Origin: Raineyella sp. LH-20
GTDB lineage: Bacteria; Actinomycetota; Actinomycetes; Propionibacteriales; Propionibacteriaceae
Assembly (NCBI RefSeq): GCF_033110965.1
Contig: NZ_CP137003.1
Coordinates: 1,922,001 to 1,986,000 of the forward strand
Reading direction: 5' to 3'
DNA: 64,000 bases
In this document: piece by piece, positions 28,146 through 37,578 of the stretch
How positions within the stretch are numbered: position 1 is the stretch's first letter
How the letters are laid out: each line of letters begins with the position of its first letter
Made by a program: the position numbers and the translations under genes
Notes under the pieces: generated by a model
What the model was told of the DNA's origin: nothing
Databases searched by the model: none
Seen by the model: only the letters and a program-made list of their open reading frames with translations

Positions 28146-28895
28146 ATGACTGCAAAGCTGATCCTGCTGCGCCACGGCGAAAGCGAGTGGAACGCCAAGA
28201 ACCTCTTCACCGGCTGGGTCGATGTCGACATCAACGACAAGGGCAAGGCCGAGGCCCAGCGCGGTGGCGAGCTGCTCGCCGCCGAGGGCCTGCTGCCGGA
28301 CGTCCTGTTCACGTCGACCCTGAAGCGGGCGATCCACACCGCCGATCTGGCGCTGCTCGCCTGCGATCGACACTGGATCCCGGTGGAGCGTTCCTGGCGT
28401 CTCAACGAGCGCCACTACGGCGCGCTCCAGGGCAAGAACAAGGCCGAGATCCGCGAGGAGTTCGGTGAGGACCAGTTCATGGTGTGGCGCCGGTCGTACG
28501 ACCAGCCGCCGCCGGTCCTCGACACCGACGACAAGTGGTCGCAGTACCACCACCCGCAGTACGCCGATCTGCCCAGCGAGATCCGTCCGCAGACCGAGTG
28601 CCTGAAGGACGTCGTCGCCCGGATGCTGCCGTTCTGGTACGACCGGATCGTCCCCGAGCTGCGCGCCGGCCGGACCGTCCTGGTCGCGGCGCACGGCAAC
28701 TCGCTGCGGGCCCTGGTGAAGCACCTCGACGGCATCTCCGACGAGGACATCCCCAGCCTCAACATCCCGACCGGCATCCCGCTGTTCTACGAGCTGGACG
28801 AGGACCTGAAGCCGACCGTGGCCGGCGGGCGCTACCTCGACCCGGAGGCCGCGAAGGCGTCCATCGAGGCGGTCAAGAACCAGGGCAAGAAGTAG
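28146..28895 (+). CDS. gpmA: 2,3-bisphosphoglycerate-dependent phosphoglycerate mutase
   Basis: A 249-residue histidine phosphatase-fold enzyme. The phosphorylated His10 lies in [20 protein letters not shown] binds the substrate, and the second catalytic His is in AHGNSLR. It converts 3- and 2-phosphoglycerate in glycolysis. The frame opens far upstream, but ATG 28146 ([16 protein letters not shown]) is the family start. A strong terminator follows. Confidence 0.96.
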   Translation: MTAKLILLRHGESEWNAKNLFTGWVDVDINDKGKAEAQRGGELLAAEGLLPDVLFTSTLKRAIHTADLALLACDRHWIPVERSWRLNERHYGALQGKNKAEIREEFGEDQFMVWRRSYDQPPPVLDTDDKWSQYHHPQYADLPSEIRPQTECLKDVVARMLPFWYDRIVPELRAGRTVLVAAHGNSLRALVKHLDGISDEDIPSLNIPTGIPLFYELDEDLKPTVAGGRYLDPEAAKASIEAVKNQGKK

Positions 28896-28933
28896 TCCGC
28901 GAGGCGGCTGCCTTCACGGGTGTGCTTCCGACG

Positions 28934-28971
28934 ACGAACCGGGCTGACGGTGTTCCGTCAGCCCGGTTCGT
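28934..28971 (+). terminator. terminator of gpmA
   Basis: A perfect 17-bp stem (28934-28950 with 28955-28971) with the four-base loop TGTT. It lies 38 bp beyond the gpmA stop and 55 bp from the phoU stop, so it may serve both directions. Confidence 0.85.
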
Positions 28972-29025
28972 CATCGGTCGGCCCCCGTCCGGGTCGTCGC
29001 CGCGAACGGGGGAGGGGGAGACCGG

Positions 29026-29670
29026 TCAGACCGGGTCGTCCCCGGTCACGACGTAGACGAGGCGTTCGGCGATCTCGACCGCATGGTCGGCGATCCGCTC
29101 GTAGTAGCGGCCCAGCAGGGCGGTGTCCACCGCGGTCTCCACGCTGTGCGGCCAGCTGCCGCCGACCAGCGCCCGGAACTGGTCGCGGCGCAGGTCGTCC
29201 ATCACCTTGTCCTCGGCGGCGAGGTGCTCGGCGGTGTCGATGTTCAGGTCGCGCAGCATGGCGCCGGCGTCGGCCACCATCGAACCGGCCACCTCGGCCA
29301 TCCGACGGAAGTTGTCCTGCAGGGTGTCCGGGACGGCGCGCTCCGGGAAGCGGAGCCGGGCGATCTTGGCGACGTGCGCGGCCAGGTCGCCCATCCGGGT
29401 GAGTTCGCCGAGCATCCTGATCGCGGAGAAGACCGTACGCAACTCACCGGCGACCGGAGCCTGCCGGGCGAGCATGGAGAAGGTCCGTTTCTCCAGTTCC
29501 TCGGCGAGCTCGTCGATCATCCGATCGTTGGAGATCACCTGCTCCGCCAGCTGCAGGTCACAGGTCAGCAGCGCGGTCGTCGCGTCGGCGAGAGCGGTGT
29601 GGACGAGATCCACCATCCGCGCCAGGTCGGCCATGGTCTCCCGGAGCTGCTCCCGGTAGGTGTCCCTCAT
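29026..29670 (-). CDS. phoU: phosphate signalling protein PhoU
   Basis: A 214-residue helical protein made of two PhoU repeats: the Asp/Glu metal-binding segments are visible as MIDELAEELEKRTF and KVMDDLRRDQF, and the second repeat ends in YYERIADHAVEIAERL. It links Pst transport to the SenX3-type sensor and represses the phosphate regulon when phosphate is plentiful. The ATG at 29670 has AAAGGAGG seven bases upstream. It is divergent from senX3-regX3 with a shared PHO box. Confidence 0.93.
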   Translation of the reverse strand: MRDTYREQLRETMADLARMVDLVHTALADATTALLTCDLQLAEQVISNDRMIDELAEELEKRTFSMLARQAPVAGELRTVFSAIRMLGELTRMGDLAAHVAKIARLRFPERAVPDTLQDNFRRMAEVAGSMVADAGAMLRDLNIDTAEHLAAEDKVMDDLRRDQFRALVGGSWPHSVETAVDTALLGRYYERIADHAVEIAERLVYVVTGDDPV

Positions 29671-29966
29671 GCCGATCCTCCTTTCGTGCCCCACCCCGTC
29701 CGGCATCGGGCCGCCGACCGTCGGGTCGTCGACCGGAGTATGCGGTGCCGCGGCCGACCCTCGCCGTCCCGGTCGCCGTCGCGGCCTGCCTGGTGTCGGA
29801 TCGTCCCTTGTCACGTGCTGCCGTCCTGTCTGCTCTACAGGGGGGTGACAAGCCAATCTAGCCTGTCGGATGCTCATGCGGTGTCCCGGTCCCGGAGGAT
29901 GGCGCGGGGGTCCCTTTACCGCATGCCGGAGGTTATCCCACCCTCTCTGACCTCAGGAGCATCTCG

Positions 29967-29995
29967 GCTGAACTCCGCGTGAACAGTGCGTGAAT
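29967..29995. promoter_or_regulatory. triple PHO-box-like repeat between phoU and senX3
   Basis: On the plus strand GCTGAAC, CGTGAAC and CGTGAAT repeat every 11 bp (29967, 29978, 29989), the spacing and near-consensus of PHO boxes. It stands 38 bp before the senX3 -10 element and about 300 bp before the phoU start, so RegX3 probably regulates its own operon here. Confidence 0.7.
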
Positions 29996-30032
29996 CGGTC
30001 CTCTCGTCGTCGAGGTGCGAGGTCGGCCCCCG

Positions 30033-30038
30033 TATGAT
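30033..30038 (+). promoter_or_regulatory. -10 element of senX3, likely leaderless
   Basis: TATGAT at 30033-30038 ends seven bases before the GTG at 30046, exactly where transcription would start. This suggests a leaderless senX3 message. The PHO box lies just upstream. Confidence 0.5.
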
Positions 30039-30045
30039 CTGGCCT

Positions 30046-31284
30046 GTGAACGCCTACCTCGCCGCCGGTGGCGGTCTCCTGGTGGGTCTGCTCCTGGGGA
30101 TCGCGGTGATGCTGCTGCGCGTCCAGCAGCGGCGGGCCCAGGAGGATCGGCTTCGGGTGGAGATGGCTGCGCGGGTGACCGTGCGCCCTGAGGTCTCCCA
30201 AGTGCTCAGCGTGCTGCGTTCGGGGGCGATGGTCGTCGGACCACACGACGAGGTGCTCCAGTCGACCGCACAGGCCCGTACGCTCGGCGTCGTCCGCGGC
30301 GCCCGGGTCGTCGTCCCGGCGGTGCTCACGCTGGTCCGGAAGGTGCGTGAGGATCGGCAGTCCCGCAGCACCGAGCTGGACCTCAAGCGGGACGGCCTCA
30401 GCCTGCACCTGATGGCGCGGGTGGCGCCGCTCGATGACCGTACGCTGCTGGTCCTGGTCGAGGACCGTACGGCGGCCCGGCGCGTCGACGAGACCCGGCG
30501 TGACTTCGTCGCCAACATCTCCCACGAGCTGAAGACGCCGATCGGGGCAGTGACCCTGCTGGCGGAGACGCTCGAGGAGGCGGCGGACAGCCCGGACGAC
30601 GTCCGGCGGTTCGCCCGGCGGCTGCAGGTCGAGGGTGCCCGGCTGTCCGACCTGGTGCGCCAGATCATCGACCTCAGCCGGCTGCAGTCCGACGATCCGC
30701 TGCTCGACCAGAACGAGGTGCTGGTCGACGACGTGATCGGCGACGCGGTCGACCGCAACCGGGTCGACGCCGATGACCGGCACGTCGCGCTCACCGTTGC
30801 CGGCACGTCCGGCCTGGAGGTGCTCGGCGACGAGGAACAGCTGACGGTGGCGGTGGCGAACCTCATCGAGAATGCCATCATGTATTCCGAGCGGGGGGCT
30901 CGGGTCGCCGTCGCGGCGCGTGCGGTGGTGCTCGGTGAGGAGGACTTCGTCGAGATCAGCGTCTCGGACAACGGGATCGGCATCCCGGAGGACGAGGTGG
31001 AGCGCATCTTTGAGAGGTTCTACCGGGTCGACTACGCCCGCAGTCGGGACAACGGGGGCACCGGTCTCGGCCTGTCGATCGTCAAGCACATCGCTGCCGC
31101 GCACGGCGGCTATGTCCATGTCTGGAGCAAGTTGGGGCAGGGCTCCACGTTCACCATCCGTATCCCCCAGCACTATGAGCGAGAGGTGGCCGCGGACGAC
31201 CCGTCCGTGGACGACCACGACACCATGTACCAGCTCGACGCGTCGGGGGCGCGGGGGGCACATTCCCAGGAGGTAGAGGGATGA
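30046..31284 (+). CDS. senX3: phosphate sensor histidine kinase SenX3
   Basis: A 412-residue kinase: a single N-terminal membrane segment (AGGGLLVGLLLGIAVMLL), a short PAS-like sensor region, then HisKA with SHELKTP, ATPase N-box LIENAIMYS, DNGIGIPEDE and GGTGLGLSI. It phosphorylates RegX3 when phosphate is scarce; PhoU and Pst control it. I chose GTG 30046 because of the -10 element seven bases before it; ATG 30034, in frame, would lie inside this -10. The stop overlaps the regX3 start as ATGA. Confidence 0.93.
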   Translation: MNAYLAAGGGLLVGLLLGIAVMLLRVQQRRAQEDRLRVEMAARVTVRPEVSQVLSVLRSGAMVVGPHDEVLQSTAQARTLGVVRGARVVVPAVLTLVRKVREDRQSRSTELDLKRDGLSLHLMARVAPLDDRTLLVLVEDRTAARRVDETRRDFVANISHELKTPIGAVTLLAETLEEAADSPDDVRRFARRLQVEGARLSDLVRQIIDLSRLQSDDPLLDQNEVLVDDVIGDAVDRNRVDADDRHVALTVAGTSGLEVLGDEEQLTVAVANLIENAIMYSERGARVAVAARAVVLGEEDFVEISVSDNGIGIPEDEVERIFERFYRVDYARSRDNGGTGLGLSIVKHIAAAHGGYVHVWSKLGQGSTFTIRIPQHYEREVAADDPSVDDHDTMYQLDASGARGAHSQEVEG

Positions 31285-31958
31285 CCCGAGTTCTCGTGAT
31301 CGAGGACGAGGAGTCCTATCGCGAAGCGCTGTCCTACATGCTGCGCAAGGAGGGCTTCGATGTCGTCGAGGCACCGGACGGCGCGGAGGGCCTGGCGGAG
31401 TTCGATCGGGCCGGCGCCGACATCGTGCTGCTCGACCTGATGATGCCGGGCATCTCCGGCACCGAGGTCTGTCGGCAGCTGCGGCTGCAGAGCTCGGTGC
31501 CGGTGATCATGGTCACCGCCCGGGACTCCGAGGTGGACAAGGTGGTGGGGCTCGAGCTCGGCGCGGACGACTACGTCACCAAGCCGTTCTCCCAGCGTGA
31601 GCTGCTCGCCAGGATCCGGGCCGTGCTGCGGCGGGGCCAGGAGGTCGAGCTCGTCCCCGACGTGGTCGAGTCGGGTGGCGTACGGATGGACGTCGAGCGT
31701 CACGAGGTGGCGGTCAACGGTGAACCGGTCCGGCTGGCCCTGAAGGAGTTCGAGCTGCTGGAGATGCTGCTGCGCAACGCCGGGCGGGTGATGACTCGTG
31801 GCCAGCTCATCGACCGGGTGTGGGGGGCGGACTACGTCGGCGACACCAAGACCCTCGACGTGCACGTCAAGCGGTTGCGCGCCAAGATCGAGGAGAACCC
31901 GGCCCGTCCGGTCCACCTGGTCACCGTTCGCGGGCTCGGCTACAAGTTCGAGGGCTGA
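31281..31958 (+). CDS. regX3: phosphate response regulator RegX3
   Basis: A 225-residue OmpR-family regulator. The receiver has the acidic pair in VIEDEESY, phospho-Asp in LLDLMMPG, switch Thr in MVTARDSE and Lys in VTKPFS; the winged helix has the RLALKEFELLEMLLRNAGRV recognition region. It should bind the PHO boxes found upstream of pstS and senX3. ATG 31281 overlaps the senX3 stop by four bases, with AGGAGG upstream. Confidence 0.95.
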   Translation: MTRVLVIEDEESYREALSYMLRKEGFDVVEAPDGAEGLAEFDRAGADIVLLDLMMPGISGTEVCRQLRLQSSVPVIMVTARDSEVDKVVGLELGADDYVTKPFSQRELLARIRAVLRRGQEVELVPDVVESGGVRMDVERHEVAVNGEPVRLALKEFELLEMLLRNAGRVMTRGQLIDRVWGADYVGDTKTLDVHVKRLRAKIEENPARPVHLVTVRGLGYKFEG

Positions 31959-32012
31959 CCGCCGGGGCCGCTCGCCTGTGCCGGGCCGCTCACCGCAGAT
32001 CTGCACAGACAG

Positions 32013-32048
32013 CACACCCCGGTCGGGAGATCGCCCGACCGGGGTGTG
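32013..32048. terminator. bidirectional terminator between regX3 and the lipoprotein gene
   Basis: A perfect 15-bp stem (CACACCCCGGTCGGG, 32013-32027, with 32034-32048) and a six-base loop lies between two converging genes: 55 bp after regX3 and 34 bp after the lipoprotein. Confidence 0.85.
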
Positions 32049-32081
32049 TCGCGGCGTACGGGTGCCGGGCAGCCCCGCCGC

Positions 32082-32753
32082 TCAGCCGTTCGTTCGCGGC
32101 GTGGCGGTCGCGCTCGCCGTCGCGGTGCCGGTGCGGGGGGTGGCCGAGCTGTTCGGGGTCTCGGCGGCGACCGGCGCGAGGGTCGCGAAGTCCGGCTTGG
32201 TCACGTCGATGACGGGGACCCGGGCGGTGAGCCGGCCGTTGTTCTGGAAGGTGAGCGTCAGCTCGACGTCGACGCCGGGCACGAGCTTGGCTCCGGTGAC
32301 GGTGGTGTCCTGGTTCTCCAGGATGATCGGCTCCTGGACGGTGACCGGCAGCGGCTGGGGGAGAGCGACCGACAGGGTGCCTGCGGAGTCGCCCGTCGCG
32401 GTCAGCGCCCGACCGGAGACCGACTGGAGCGTGTCGAGCGTGGGGGCGGCGGCCTGGGCGGTCTTGGTGTTGCTGAACGGCGTGCTGGACGGGGACCCGT
32501 AGAGGGAGCCGGCCAGTCGGGCCTGCGTGCCGTCGGGGCGGGCCAGCACCATCAGGTTGCGCACCTTGACGTAGCCGCGGCCCTGGTCCACCTGGTGTCC
32601 GTCGGCCAGGTCGAGGTTCACGCCCTCTGCCTGGGTGTACTGCTGGAGCGTCTGGTGTTCGAAGCCCAGGCGGCAGCCCGCGAGCCCGAACAGGGAGGCG
32701 GTGGCAACGATGACGACGGCGGCGCGCTTGGCGTGGTTCTTCAGGGTGGGCAC
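32082..32753 (-). CDS. LpqE-like lipoprotein next to carD
   Basis: A 223-residue lipoprotein: basic start (KNHAKRAA), hydrophobic core, lipobox LFGLAGC, followed by a beta-rich domain with the central [19 protein letters not shown] motif and a Thr/Ala-rich tail. In mycobacteria the lipoprotein LpqE is divergent from carD, and the arrangement is the same here; copper-related or unknown functions have been proposed for the family (PCuAC-like fold is possible). GTG 32753 is used because GAGGAG stands nine bases upstream; upstream extension is carD promoter DNA. Confidence 0.75.
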   Translation of the reverse strand: MPTLKNHAKRAAVVIVATASLFGLAGCRLGFEHQTLQQYTQAEGVNLDLADGHQVDQGRGYVKVRNLMVLARPDGTQARLAGSLYGSPSSTPFSNTKTAQAAAPTLDTLQSVSGRALTATGDSAGTLSVALPQPLPVTVQEPIILENQDTTVTGAKLVPGVDVELTLTFQNNGRLTARVPVIDVTKPDFATLAPVAAETPNSSATPRTGTATASATATPRTNG

Positions 32754-32930
32754 GATTCGGGACTCCTCGTTGGGCCAGGTCAGACTCGTGGACAGAGTAG
32801 CCAGAAAGGCGGTCGCCGGGCACCTCGTTTGCCATCGACGGGGGTCACGATCGCGCGGCAATCGAACCCACGCTAATACGTGGGAGGGGGTGTGCCAACT
32901 CGATCCGGGCGTGTCTGAGGGCCCACGTGA

Positions 32931-32936
32931 TAGAAT
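32931..32936 (+). promoter_or_regulatory. -10 element of carD
   Basis: TAGAAT lies 22 bp before the carD ATG, a good match to the primary sigma factor consensus TAnnnT. No clear -35 element is seen at the normal spacing. Confidence 0.5.
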
Positions 32937-32958
32937 CGGCACGCGAAAGGGGACCTGT

Positions 32959-33444
32959 ATGACGTTTGCAGTCGGTGAAACGGTGGTCTACCCCAATCAT
33001 GGGGCGGCCGTCATCGAGGACATGGAAACCCGCAAGATCAAGGGAGAGGACAAGCTCTACCTGGTGCTGAGGATCGTCGGCCAGAACGATCTGGTGGTTC
33101 GCGTTCCAGCGTGCAATCTCGACCTCGTCGGCGTCCGGGACGTCGTGGATGCCGATGGCCTGGAGAAGGTGTTCGAGGTGCTCCGCGCACCGCACGCGGA
33201 GGAGCCCGCGAACTGGTCCCGCCGCTACAAGGCCAACCTGGAGAAGCTGCATTCCGGCAATGTGCTGAAGGTCGCCGAGGTCGTCCGTGACCTGTGGCGC
33301 CGCGGCAACGATCGCGGGCTGTCGGCCGGCGAGAAGCGGATGCTGGTCAAGGCTCGCCAGGTGCTCGCCTCGGAGGTCGCCCTCGCCGAGAAGTGCGGCG
33401 AGGAGCGCGCGGAAGAGTTGCTGGACGAGGTCCTCGCTTCCTGA
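32959..33444 (+). CDS. carD: RNA polymerase-binding transcription factor CarD
   Basis: A 161-residue protein. The N-terminal RNA polymerase-interacting Tudor-like domain starts with [19 protein letters not shown], and the C-terminal helical DNA-contacting domain carries the conserved Trp in [16 protein letters not shown]. CarD stabilises open complexes at rRNA and housekeeping promoters. As in mycobacteria it is followed by ispD and ispF. ATG 32959 is preceded by AAAGGGGA. Confidence 0.96.
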   Translation: MTFAVGETVVYPNHGAAVIEDMETRKIKGEDKLYLVLRIVGQNDLVVRVPACNLDLVGVRDVVDADGLEKVFEVLRAPHAEEPANWSRRYKANLEKLHSGNVLKVAEVVRDLWRRGNDRGLSAGEKRMLVKARQVLASEVALAEKCGEERAEELLDEVLAS

Positions 33445-33454
33445 TCCTGCTTCC

Positions 33455-34279
33455 ATGACACATCTCCACACTGCAGTACTTCACAAGGCAGCTCACGCTG
33501 CAGTCGAACCGGTCGTCGCCGTGGTGGTGGCGGCCGGTTCCGGCGTCCGGCTGGGGGAGGGCGTCCCCAAGGCGCTGCGTACGGTCGGCGGACGTGCCCT
33601 CGTCGCGCATGCGGTGGACGCTCTGGCCGCCGGCGGCGTGGCCCGGGTGGTCGTCGTCGGCCGCCGAGAGCTGGCTGACGCGTTCGCGGCCGCGCTGGCC
33701 GATGTCGCCCTCCCGTGGACTCTCGTCGAGGGTGGGGTCGAGCGCCAGGACTCGGTCGCGCACGGTCTCGCCGAAGCCGCCCGGGTGGAACCGTCGGCCC
33801 GGCACGTGCTGGTCCACGACGCCGCCCGGCCGTTCGTGCCTGGTGCGGTGGTGTCGTCGGTGGTCGACGCGCTGCGCGGCGGCGCCTCGGCGGTGATCCC
33901 CGCGATCCCGGTCATCGACACCATCCGGGTGGCCGATCCCCGCCCCGGTGAGGCCACGGTGGTGGATCGGTCGCGGCTGCGGGCGGTCCAGACACCGCAG
34001 GGCTTCGATCTGGCGACGCTGGTCCGGGCCCACGACCACGTACGGTCCGCCGGGGTGGCGGTCACCGACGATGCGATGGCCTGTGAGGCGATCGGTGTGC
34101 AGGTGGCCCTGGTGGAGGGGTCCCGCGACTCCCTGAAGGTCACCGAACCGTTCGACCTGCTCGTCGCCGAGGCGGTGTGGCGGCAGCGTACGGTCGACGC
34201 GGGCGGCACTGACAATGAGGACGGCACTGACAATGCGGACAGCATCGACACCGCGGACGGCGGAAGTGCCGCCTGGTGA
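33455..34279 (+). CDS. ispD: 2-C-methyl-D-erythritol 4-phosphate cytidylyltransferase
   Basis: A 274-residue cytidylyltransferase: the nucleotide-binding loop [16 protein letters not shown] comes after an extra N-terminal segment, VHDAARPFV and [11 protein letters not shown] follow. It makes CDP-ME in the non-mevalonate isoprenoid pathway. The C-terminus ends in an acidic tail encoded by an 18-bp tandem repeat (34204-34257) translated as [18 protein letters not shown], which is outside the enzyme domain. It begins ten bases after carD and is followed by ispF. Confidence 0.92.
   Translation: MTHLHTAVLHKAAHAAVEPVVAVVVAAGSGVRLGEGVPKALRTVGGRALVAHAVDALAAGGVARVVVVGRRELADAFAAALADVALPWTLVEGGVERQDSVAHGLAEAARVEPSARHVLVHDAARPFVPGAVVSSVVDALRGGASAVIPAIPVIDTIRVADPRPGEATVVDRSRLRAVQTPQGFDLATLVRAHDHVRSAGVAVTDDAMACEAIGVQVALVEGSRDSLKVTEPFDLLVAEAVWRQRTVDAGGTDNEDGTDNADSIDTADGGSAAW
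34204..34257 (+). repeat. coding 18-bp tandem repeat at the ispD 3' end
   Basis: Three units start at 34204, 34222 and 34240 (GGCACTGACAATGAGGAC type; the third is more diverged). Each gives six residues of the acidic IspD tail. Confidence 0.85.
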
Positions 34280-34298
34280 CCTCGGAAAGGACTCCCCG

Positions 34299-34829
34299 GT
34301 GAACCACGAACCCCTGCCCGTCGGGCCGGCGCGGATCCGCACCGGCATCGGGACCGATGTGCACCGCTTCGCCGAGAGCGTGCCGATGTGGGTGGCCGGC
34401 CTGCACTTCCCCGAGGAGGCGTACGGCCTGGAGGGTCACTCCGACGGCGACGTCGCCTGCCACGCGGTCTGCGACGCCCTGCTGTCCGCGGCCGGGCTGG
34501 GCGACCTCGGCTCCAACTACGGCACCGCCGACCCGGAGTGGGCCGGGGCAGCCGGTGTTGCGTTCCTCGCCGAGACCGCACGACGCGTCCGGGCGTCCGG
34601 GTGGGACATCGGCAACGTGGCTGTCCAGGTGATCGGCGTACGCCCCCGGATGGCGGCGCGCCGGGCGGAGGGCGAACGGGTGATGGCGGAGGCCCTCGGC
34701 GCACCGGTCGGCCTGTCGGCGACCACCACCGACGGACTCGGATTCACCGGCCGGGGGGAGGGGCTGGCGGCGATCGCCACCGTGCTGCTGTTGCGCCGCG
34801 ATCCGGCCCGGGGGCCGGTGCCGCACTGA
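34299..34829 (+). CDS. ispF: 2-C-methyl-D-erythritol 2,4-cyclodiphosphate synthase
   Basis: A 176-residue enzyme with the zinc site in GTDVHRF (Asp20, His22) and a third ligand His in [10 protein letters not shown], and late [13 protein letters not shown]. It cyclises CDP-ME 2-phosphate, the step after IspD and IspE. The GTG at 34299 follows GGAAAGG; an earlier open frame overlaps the ispD end. Confidence 0.93.
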   Translation: MNHEPLPVGPARIRTGIGTDVHRFAESVPMWVAGLHFPEEAYGLEGHSDGDVACHAVCDALLSAAGLGDLGSNYGTADPEWAGAAGVAFLAETARRVRASGWDIGNVAVQVIGVRPRMAARRAEGERVMAEALGAPVGLSATTTDGLGFTGRGEGLAAIATVLLLRRDPARGPVPH

Positions 34830-35084
34830 GTCGGGGGTCTGATGGGCCCGGCGCCCGGTGGCCTCGGGTGATGGCCTCGGGCCCGGCAAGCCCGGTGCCC
34901 CTGGAGATCGTGCCCGATCGACCCCTCTGCCTGAGATAGCCGTGCTCGATCGACCCCGTGCCTGGTCGACCCCGTGCCCGACTCCCTGCCTGAGATACCC
35001 CGTGCGGGTGGATCCTCGGCCCGAGGAGATGGCCACGCGGTAGATTGGTGCCGGCCTGCCGTCCCATCTCTCGAGGAGAAGCAA
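34830..35084. repeat. degenerate repeat between ispF and glyA, with the glyA promoter
   Basis: The gap has repeated words CTGCCTGAGATA and CGATCGACCCCGTGC (about 34912-35003) and no gene. Near the end, TAGATT (35041-35046) is a likely -10 of glyA, 39 bp before its start. No glycine riboswitch is recognisable. Confidence 0.6.
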
Positions 35085-36527
35085 GTGTCCGACACCACTG
35101 CCGCCGCCACCCGTGCCTATCGGGAGGCGCTCTCGGTCATCGAGAGCGTCGAACCCCGGATCGCCGATGCCACGCGTCAGGAGTTGACGGACCAGCGAGG
35201 TTCGCTCAAGCTCATCGCCTCGGAGAACTACGCCTCGCTGCCGGTGCTGCTGACGATGGGCACCTGGTTCTCCGACAAGTACGCCGAGGGCACCGTCGGC
35301 CACCGCTTCTACGCCGGCTGCCAGAACGTCGACACCGTCGAGTCGGTCGCCGCCGAGCACGCCCGTGAGCTGTTCGGCGCCGAGTACGCGTACGTCCAGC
35401 CGCACTCCGGTATCGACGCCAACCTGGTCGCCTACTGGGCGATCCTGGCCCACCACGTCGAGGCCCCCGGCCTGGCCGAGAAGGGCGTGAAGAACGTCAA
35501 CGACCTCACCGAGGCCGACTGGGAGGCGCTCCGCAAGCGCTTCGGTGAGCAGCGGCTGATGGGCATGAGCCTGGACGCCGGCGGCCACCTCACCCACGGC
35601 TTCCGGCCGAACATCTCCGGCAAGATGTTCCACCAGCACTCGTACGGCACCGATCCGGCGACCGGCCTGATCGACTACGACGCGCTGCGGGCCCAGGTCC
35701 GCGAGTTCAAGCCGCTGATCCTGGTCGGCGGCTACTCCGCCTACCCGCGTCGGGTGAACTTCGCGACGATGCGCGAGATCGCCGACGAGGTCGGCGCGGT
35801 GCTGATGGTCGACATGGCGCACTTCGCGGGTCTGGTCGCCGGCAAGGTCTTCACCGGCGAGGAGAACCCGGTGCCGTACGCCGACGTGGTGACCACCACC
35901 ACCCACAAGTCGCTGCGCGGCCCGCGCGGTGGCATGGTGCTGGCCAAGGCGGCGTACGCCCCTGACGTCGACCGCGGCTGCCCGATGGTGCTCGGCGGTC
36001 CGCTGTCGCACATGATGGCGGCCAAGGCCGTCGCGCTGGCCGAGGCCCGTACGCCCGCCTTCCAGGCGTACGCCCGCAACGTCGCCGACAACGCGAAGTC
36101 GCTCGCCGAGGGCCTGATGAAGCGCGGCGTGAAGCTGGTCACCGGTGGCACCGACAACCACATCGTGCTGGCCGACATCGCTGCGTCGTTCGGCCTGACC
36201 GGTCGCCAGGCCGAGTCGGCGCTGGTCGACTCCGGCATCGTCACCAACCGCAACTCGGTGCCGGCCGACCCGAACGGTGCCTGGTACACCTCGGGCATCC
36301 GGCTGGGCACCCCGGCGCTGACCACCCGTGGCTTCGGCGCCGACGAGTTCGACCGGACCGCGGAGCTGATCGTCGAGGTGCTGTCCAACACCACCGCCGC
36401 GGACGCCCCGAAGGGTGGTGCCTCCAAGGCGAAGTACGTGATCGCCGACGGCATCGCCGACCGGGTCAAGGCCGAAGCCGGCGAGCTGCTGGGCAAGTTC
36501 CCGCTGTACGCGGGCCTGGAGCTCTGA
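35085..36527 (+). CDS. glyA: serine hydroxymethyltransferase
   Basis: A 480-residue PLP enzyme: pyridoxal phosphate is bound by Lys275 in [14 protein letters not shown], the substrate entry by ASENYAS and [14 protein letters not shown]. It interconverts serine and glycine with tetrahydrofolate. This is the longer form, with an insertion around residues 125-175 (about [20 protein letters not shown]) relative to the E. coli enzyme (417 aa). GTG 35085 follows GAGGAGA; the tail after KAKYVIADG is extended. Confidence 0.93.
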   Translation: MSDTTAAATRAYREALSVIESVEPRIADATRQELTDQRGSLKLIASENYASLPVLLTMGTWFSDKYAEGTVGHRFYAGCQNVDTVESVAAEHARELFGAEYAYVQPHSGIDANLVAYWAILAHHVEAPGLAEKGVKNVNDLTEADWEALRKRFGEQRLMGMSLDAGGHLTHGFRPNISGKMFHQHSYGTDPATGLIDYDALRAQVREFKPLILVGGYSAYPRRVNFATMREIADEVGAVLMVDMAHFAGLVAGKVFTGEENPVPYADVVTTTTHKSLRGPRGGMVLAKAAYAPDVDRGCPMVLGGPLSHMMAAKAVALAEARTPAFQAYARNVADNAKSLAEGLMKRGVKLVTGGTDNHIVLADIAASFGLTGRQAESALVDSGIVTNRNSVPADPNGAWYTSGIRLGTPALTTRGFGADEFDRTAELIVEVLSNTTAADAPKGGASKAKYVIADGIADRVKAEAGELLGKFPLYAGLEL

Positions 36528-36561
36528 GCGTCGACCGCTGGTCGGTTCTTGCTGATTGTCG

Positions 36562-36594
36562 CCGGAGGGCGGTCCCGCTGGGGCCGCCCTCCGG
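36562..36594 (+). terminator. terminator of glyA
   Basis: A 15-bp stem (36562-36576 with 36580-36594, one G-T pair) with the three-base loop GCT. The core GGAGGGCGGTCCC... recurs in the groEL terminator. Confidence 0.85.
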
Positions 36595-36700
36595 GCGTTC
36601 GATGGTGGTCCCCAATGACTCGCGCTACCCCCGATGATTCGTGGGCTCTCGGCATACAGCGCGATGACCTGGGGGAGGTCGGGCGGGTGATGATTCCTGG

Positions 36701-36812
36701 GTCCCGGACGACTCTCAGGATCCCTTCGTCGGTTCCCCGACGAATCTCAAGATCGCCTCGTTGGCTCCCCGACCGTCCCTCGGTTCCCCGACGACTTTCA
36801 GGATCCCCGACC
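36701..36812. repeat. degenerate repeat (about 32 bp unit)
   Basis: Units of the form GTTCCCCGACGA-TCTCA-GATC begin at 36701, 36732 and 36783, with a shortened unit at 36764. Non-coding. Confidence 0.7.
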
Positions 36813-36954
36813 TTCCGCGTCATCCCCGACCTTCCACGGCCGAATACGGTCGGGGTTGACGACGTACGTCGGTCTCGTTGAGAGACGTCGGTGTCTGCGG
36901 AGAACGTCGGTCTGTAGGGACGTGGGGGTCTCGGTGGGGACGGGGTCTCGGTGG

Positions 36955-37023
36955 GACGGGGTCTCATGGGGACGCCGGTGCCGGTGCGGACGGGGTCTCA
37001 TGGGGGACGCCGGTGCCGGTGCG
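36955..37023. repeat. 34-bp tandem duplication
   Basis: 36955-36988 and 36989-37023 are identical except for one extra G in the second copy (GACGGGGTCTCATGGGG-ACG...). Partial copies flank on both sides, e.g. GACGGGGTCTCGGTGG just before. The near identity suggests recent duplication. Confidence 0.85.
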
Positions 37024-37157
37024 GACGGGGCGTCGGTGGAGACGCCGGTGCTGTCGAGCCCCGCCACAGGGGCAGGGTCCCGGCTCAGCGACGACGTAGG
37101 CCCCGCCCGGCAGCTGCCGGACAGGGCCCTACGGAGTGATGTCAGAAAGTCGGTCGA

Positions 37158-37271
37158 TCAGCGCTCGGGGCGAGCCGCGTCGACGCCCTCGAGCATCCAG
37201 CGCGGGGTGAACGAATCGGCTCCGGTGATCGCCAGCAGCGCGGCCTCGTCGAGGTGAACAGGCTTGGACAT
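37158..37271 (-). CDS. 37-residue peptide gene, unknown function
   Basis: ATG 37271 follows a good ribosome site (AGAAGGAA, seven bases upstream) and 37 codons follow, almost all ending in G or C as in host genes: MSKPVHLDEAALLAITGADS, then a Trp-containing end and a basic-acidic tail. There are no membrane segments and no Cys. It might be a small regulatory protein or a precursor peptide; no modification enzyme is nearby, so I make no functional claim. Confidence 0.6.
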   Translation of the reverse strand: MSKPVHLDEAALLAITGADSFTPRWMLEGVDAARPER

Positions 37272-37578
37272 GGTGGGTTCCTTCTGTTGTCGTCCGTGGC
37301 GGAGGCGGATGACGTCCTTGTCCGTCCTGCTGCTCCACCGTACGGGAGGGCGCCGTCGCGTCCCAAAAAGGTGACGACGCAACGACGCCTCGGGCCGCGT
37401 GATTTCGGACACCTGGGCCTCTCGGTGCTCGGGCCGCGGAACAGCGGGACGTCACATGAGAGGCCGAGGAGGTGACGAGGCCCGGACCGGGCAGGCCGAG
37501 CGCCCGTGGCTGGGTGGATCATGCGGCCGGGGACCCTGCGGTCACACCCGTACGCTCCACGGACCGTCGACTCAGCCC
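37272..37578. other. 307-bp gene-free stretch upstream of the small peptide gene
   Basis: No credible gene, repeat or strong hairpin is seen. It must contain the promoter of the 37-aa gene and the 3' end region of the cysS-rlmB operon, but I cannot point to elements. Confidence 0.5.

Larger units (their letters stand above)
36528..37157. other. 630-bp gene-free region with two repeat families
   Basis: Contains the glyA terminator, a 32-bp degenerate repeat and a 34-bp tandem duplication. No frame has a ribosome site and coding-like composition. Toward 37150 the 3' end of the 37-aa gene begins on the minus strand. Confidence 0.7.

Noticed and set aside
34830-35084. Glycine riboswitch before glyA
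   Set aside because: The gap consists of degenerate repeats and a promoter-like element; the conserved riboswitch core is not recognisable.
37142-37522. Longer frames around the 37-aa peptide gene
   Set aside because: They lack ribosome sites and host-like codon use outside the 37 codons.
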